Source: Harmothoe impar (taxonomy: Eukaryota; Annelida; Polychaeta; Phyllodocida; Polynoidae). Taken from it: DNA of 64,000 bases. The notes beneath the pieces were generated by a model. The model did no database searches and was not told the origin of the DNA. It saw only the letters and a program-made list of their open reading frames with translations. A program made the position numbers and the translations under genes. Location of the stretch: assembly GCA_947462335.1 (NCBI GenBank), contig OX381705.1:34991570-35055569 (forward strand), written 5' to 3'. This document shows, piece after piece, positions 47,501-50,500 of this stretch. Each line of letters begins with the position of its first letter. The first letter of the stretch is position 1.

Positions 47501-50500
47501 ACGTCCCTATTCTATTTAGGAATGCAGCTCTGATGAATAACGCGCCAGGGTCCTGTTTCTCCACAAATATGTGGCGGTCCGCAAATTTGCGGAGGTCCGT
47601 AAATACACTCTCCATATATTTATGGAGGTCCGCAAATATATATGGAAATCGTTTTTTAGTACTTAAGCATACAAATACGGACCTCCGTACATATTTGCGG
47701 ACATCCGCAAATTTGTGGAAGCAAATTTGCGGACGTCCTCAAATTTGTGGACGTCCGCAAATTTGTGGAGAAACAGCATCCAGTGCATGCTACATTGTAT
47801 ATACATTTAAGCATCATACCGACCCTCCGGGATTGATACATCCTGAATGGTCATACACGGCAGCATGCTGTATACATGCAGCCCTGGCGAGTAGAATCTC
47901 CAGGGCAGCCTTTATGGCTGTGTATCATGAGATTGTAACAATTGAAACGTCTTTGACCGGGTGTAGTCTTTGACCAGTGTAGTCTTTGACCGGGTGTAGT
48001 CTTTGACCTGGATGCTGTTTCTCCACAAATTTGCGGACGTCCGTAAATTTGAGGATGTCCGTAAATACACTCTCCATATATTTATAATACAGGCTTATAT
48101 ATGTCTTTCTGGTACTTAAGCATACAAATACGGACCTCCGTATATATTTGCGGACATCCATATATATTTGCGGAGCTCCAAAAATATATTTGTGGACGTC
48201 CGCAAATTTGCGGACCCCCACATATTTGTGGAGAAACAGCATCCAGGCAGCATTAAAATGGCAGGAAAGAGGCCTATGTAGCAAGAAAAGCGGGGAAATA
48301 GTGCACCCATATGTTGATACACGTTTATAGCAAACATAAGTCAATTTTGTTATATTTTTATACTGAGCATAGTAGAGCATACTTATAATATTATTATTTC
48401 ACGTTGCCTGGTCAAAGATGTCACTATATTTATCTTTGAGTATAAACAGCTGCACTGTGCAAAGTAATAGGCAATATAAGGATTGGCACAAACTATTTTA
48501 CATTGTACAGATATATAAAATATCAAAAAGTAATTTATCTTTTTTAAACCTTCATTTTAAAGCTTTCTGGTCAAAGACTACACCCGGTCAAAAACTACAC
48601 TAGTCAAAGACTACACCTGGTCAAAGACGTTTCAATTGTTAGGGATCTATAATCTTAGGGTTGAAGTTAGGGTAAGGCTTAGAGTTAGGCATAGGATAGA
48701 TTGTGCCTGCTATTTAGACTTTCGAAGAAGGCCTTCTATTCGGTCAGCCATCCTTAGGGAGTGCTCATTTTTTAACAACAGGGGGGGGGGGGGCGGCGGT
48801 GAGATTTCGCGTGGAGCGTGTGAAATTTTTCCACCACCCCCCCTAGAGGGGTCGACATTTTTTACCTCCGCAAATTTGCTTTCATAAATTTGCAGAGGTC
48901 CGCAAATATATACGGAGGTCCGTATTTGTATGCTTAAGTACCAAAAATGAAAAAATATTTTATTCATCATTTTTATTTTCTCCACAAATAGATGGAATGT
49001 GAATTGCGGACATCCACAAATTTGCGGAGGTCCGCAAATTTGTGGAGAAACAGCACCTAGGAGGAAAAAGTTCTTAGGACCATGAAAAGTTGGTGAGTTG
49101 TCATAACAACAACACACCATGTTGGAATGGGTATTGACAATAAATTGGGGGTAGTTTTCAATATTGCAGACTGTGTACACACTGTACTGCTCTAGACTTT
49201 TCTCTGCATACTATACGGTGGTTGTTTAACAATTGGGTAATGATATGAGAATTGTAAACTACACTGTTACAGTGTGTGGCAGGACATAATATTATGCAAA
49301 TTATAACATTTCTCTTGATTCCCTGGGCGCTGTGTTTTTCTTCTATATTTCACTTATTGGTGTTGCTTGGATATTAATATGCTCCTTTTTAGATGGTACG
49401 TGTGCTAAAGTGTGCCCTTTTCACTGCTGAAATGTAGGCTAAAACTTACAAATCTTAGAAACTCATATCTAGTGTGGATTGTACTTTTTGTGTAAATGTT
49501 TTTTCTTTTAATTGTATTGCCCAACCGGTTTTTGATTTAACAAACTGTTTAATGGCAAAAAGTATGTAAAATTGATTAGATCACATTTTGTACTTGATAA
49601 CTACTAGATACTGTCAACTGTCCTGTTTTTCATCTTACTATTGACATGATATACAAAACTCTAAATCCAATTTGCTGTTAGGTTACTTACAAAAAGTATT
49701 CATAAAGTTCGGGTAAATTAGTTTATCTTACGTAATATTTCAAATATTCATATATGTCATGTCATAAATTACTGATCTGCCGGCCAAAAGTACGTTTGGC
49801 AACCAGATGGAATAATGTTACATTGTAACGCATACATAAAACTATAAAACCTAAGCACATATTGATCTTCGGACAGGCTGTAGAGCCAACCCACCAATTC
49901 AGCTTAGCCAAATCCAGTCTTGTAATGGGTTTGGACCACTAAATTTAAAAGAGACGACAGGGGGATTTTGGTAACATGAGACAGGAGGAATAAAAAGATT
50001 GTGATATAACCCCCCCCCCCCCACCACCCCCATCCCCCATCCTGAGCCCCAAGTATGGAGGATGCTGCTCAGCCTGTCTTTGGGTGAACTAAGCAAAGCA
50101 AATCGGGGTTACTTCTTCTTTTTTAATGTATGACCAAATGACATATGAGTAATCTTACTTGTACATAAGTGTGAAGTTCTTGGCTGTGCCGCTGTGACAG
50201 TAGTTCCGGTCACACCCTGTTACCCATGATTCCCCTGGTGCCCGCTGCTGGCCGCTGTCATCTACACAAGGAGAACCTACAACAACACAACAAGAATAAT
50301 GTATCACCTATAGTAACACAACACCAGTAAGGTATCATATAAATGTATGTTCTATACACGGGGAACCTACAACAACACACCTAGAGTAACACCCTCAGAA
50401 AAGTGAGAGTCATTGTCGCTAAAACTACCCTCACCTGAGAGTCAGGCAGTGTCTGACCCTCAGGTGAGGGTAGTTTAAGCGACAATGACTCTCACTTTTC

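Noticed and set aside
47494..47973. 159-codon plus-strand frame
   Set aside because: It is a reading through the 'gcggacgtccgcaaat' repeats of a MITE.
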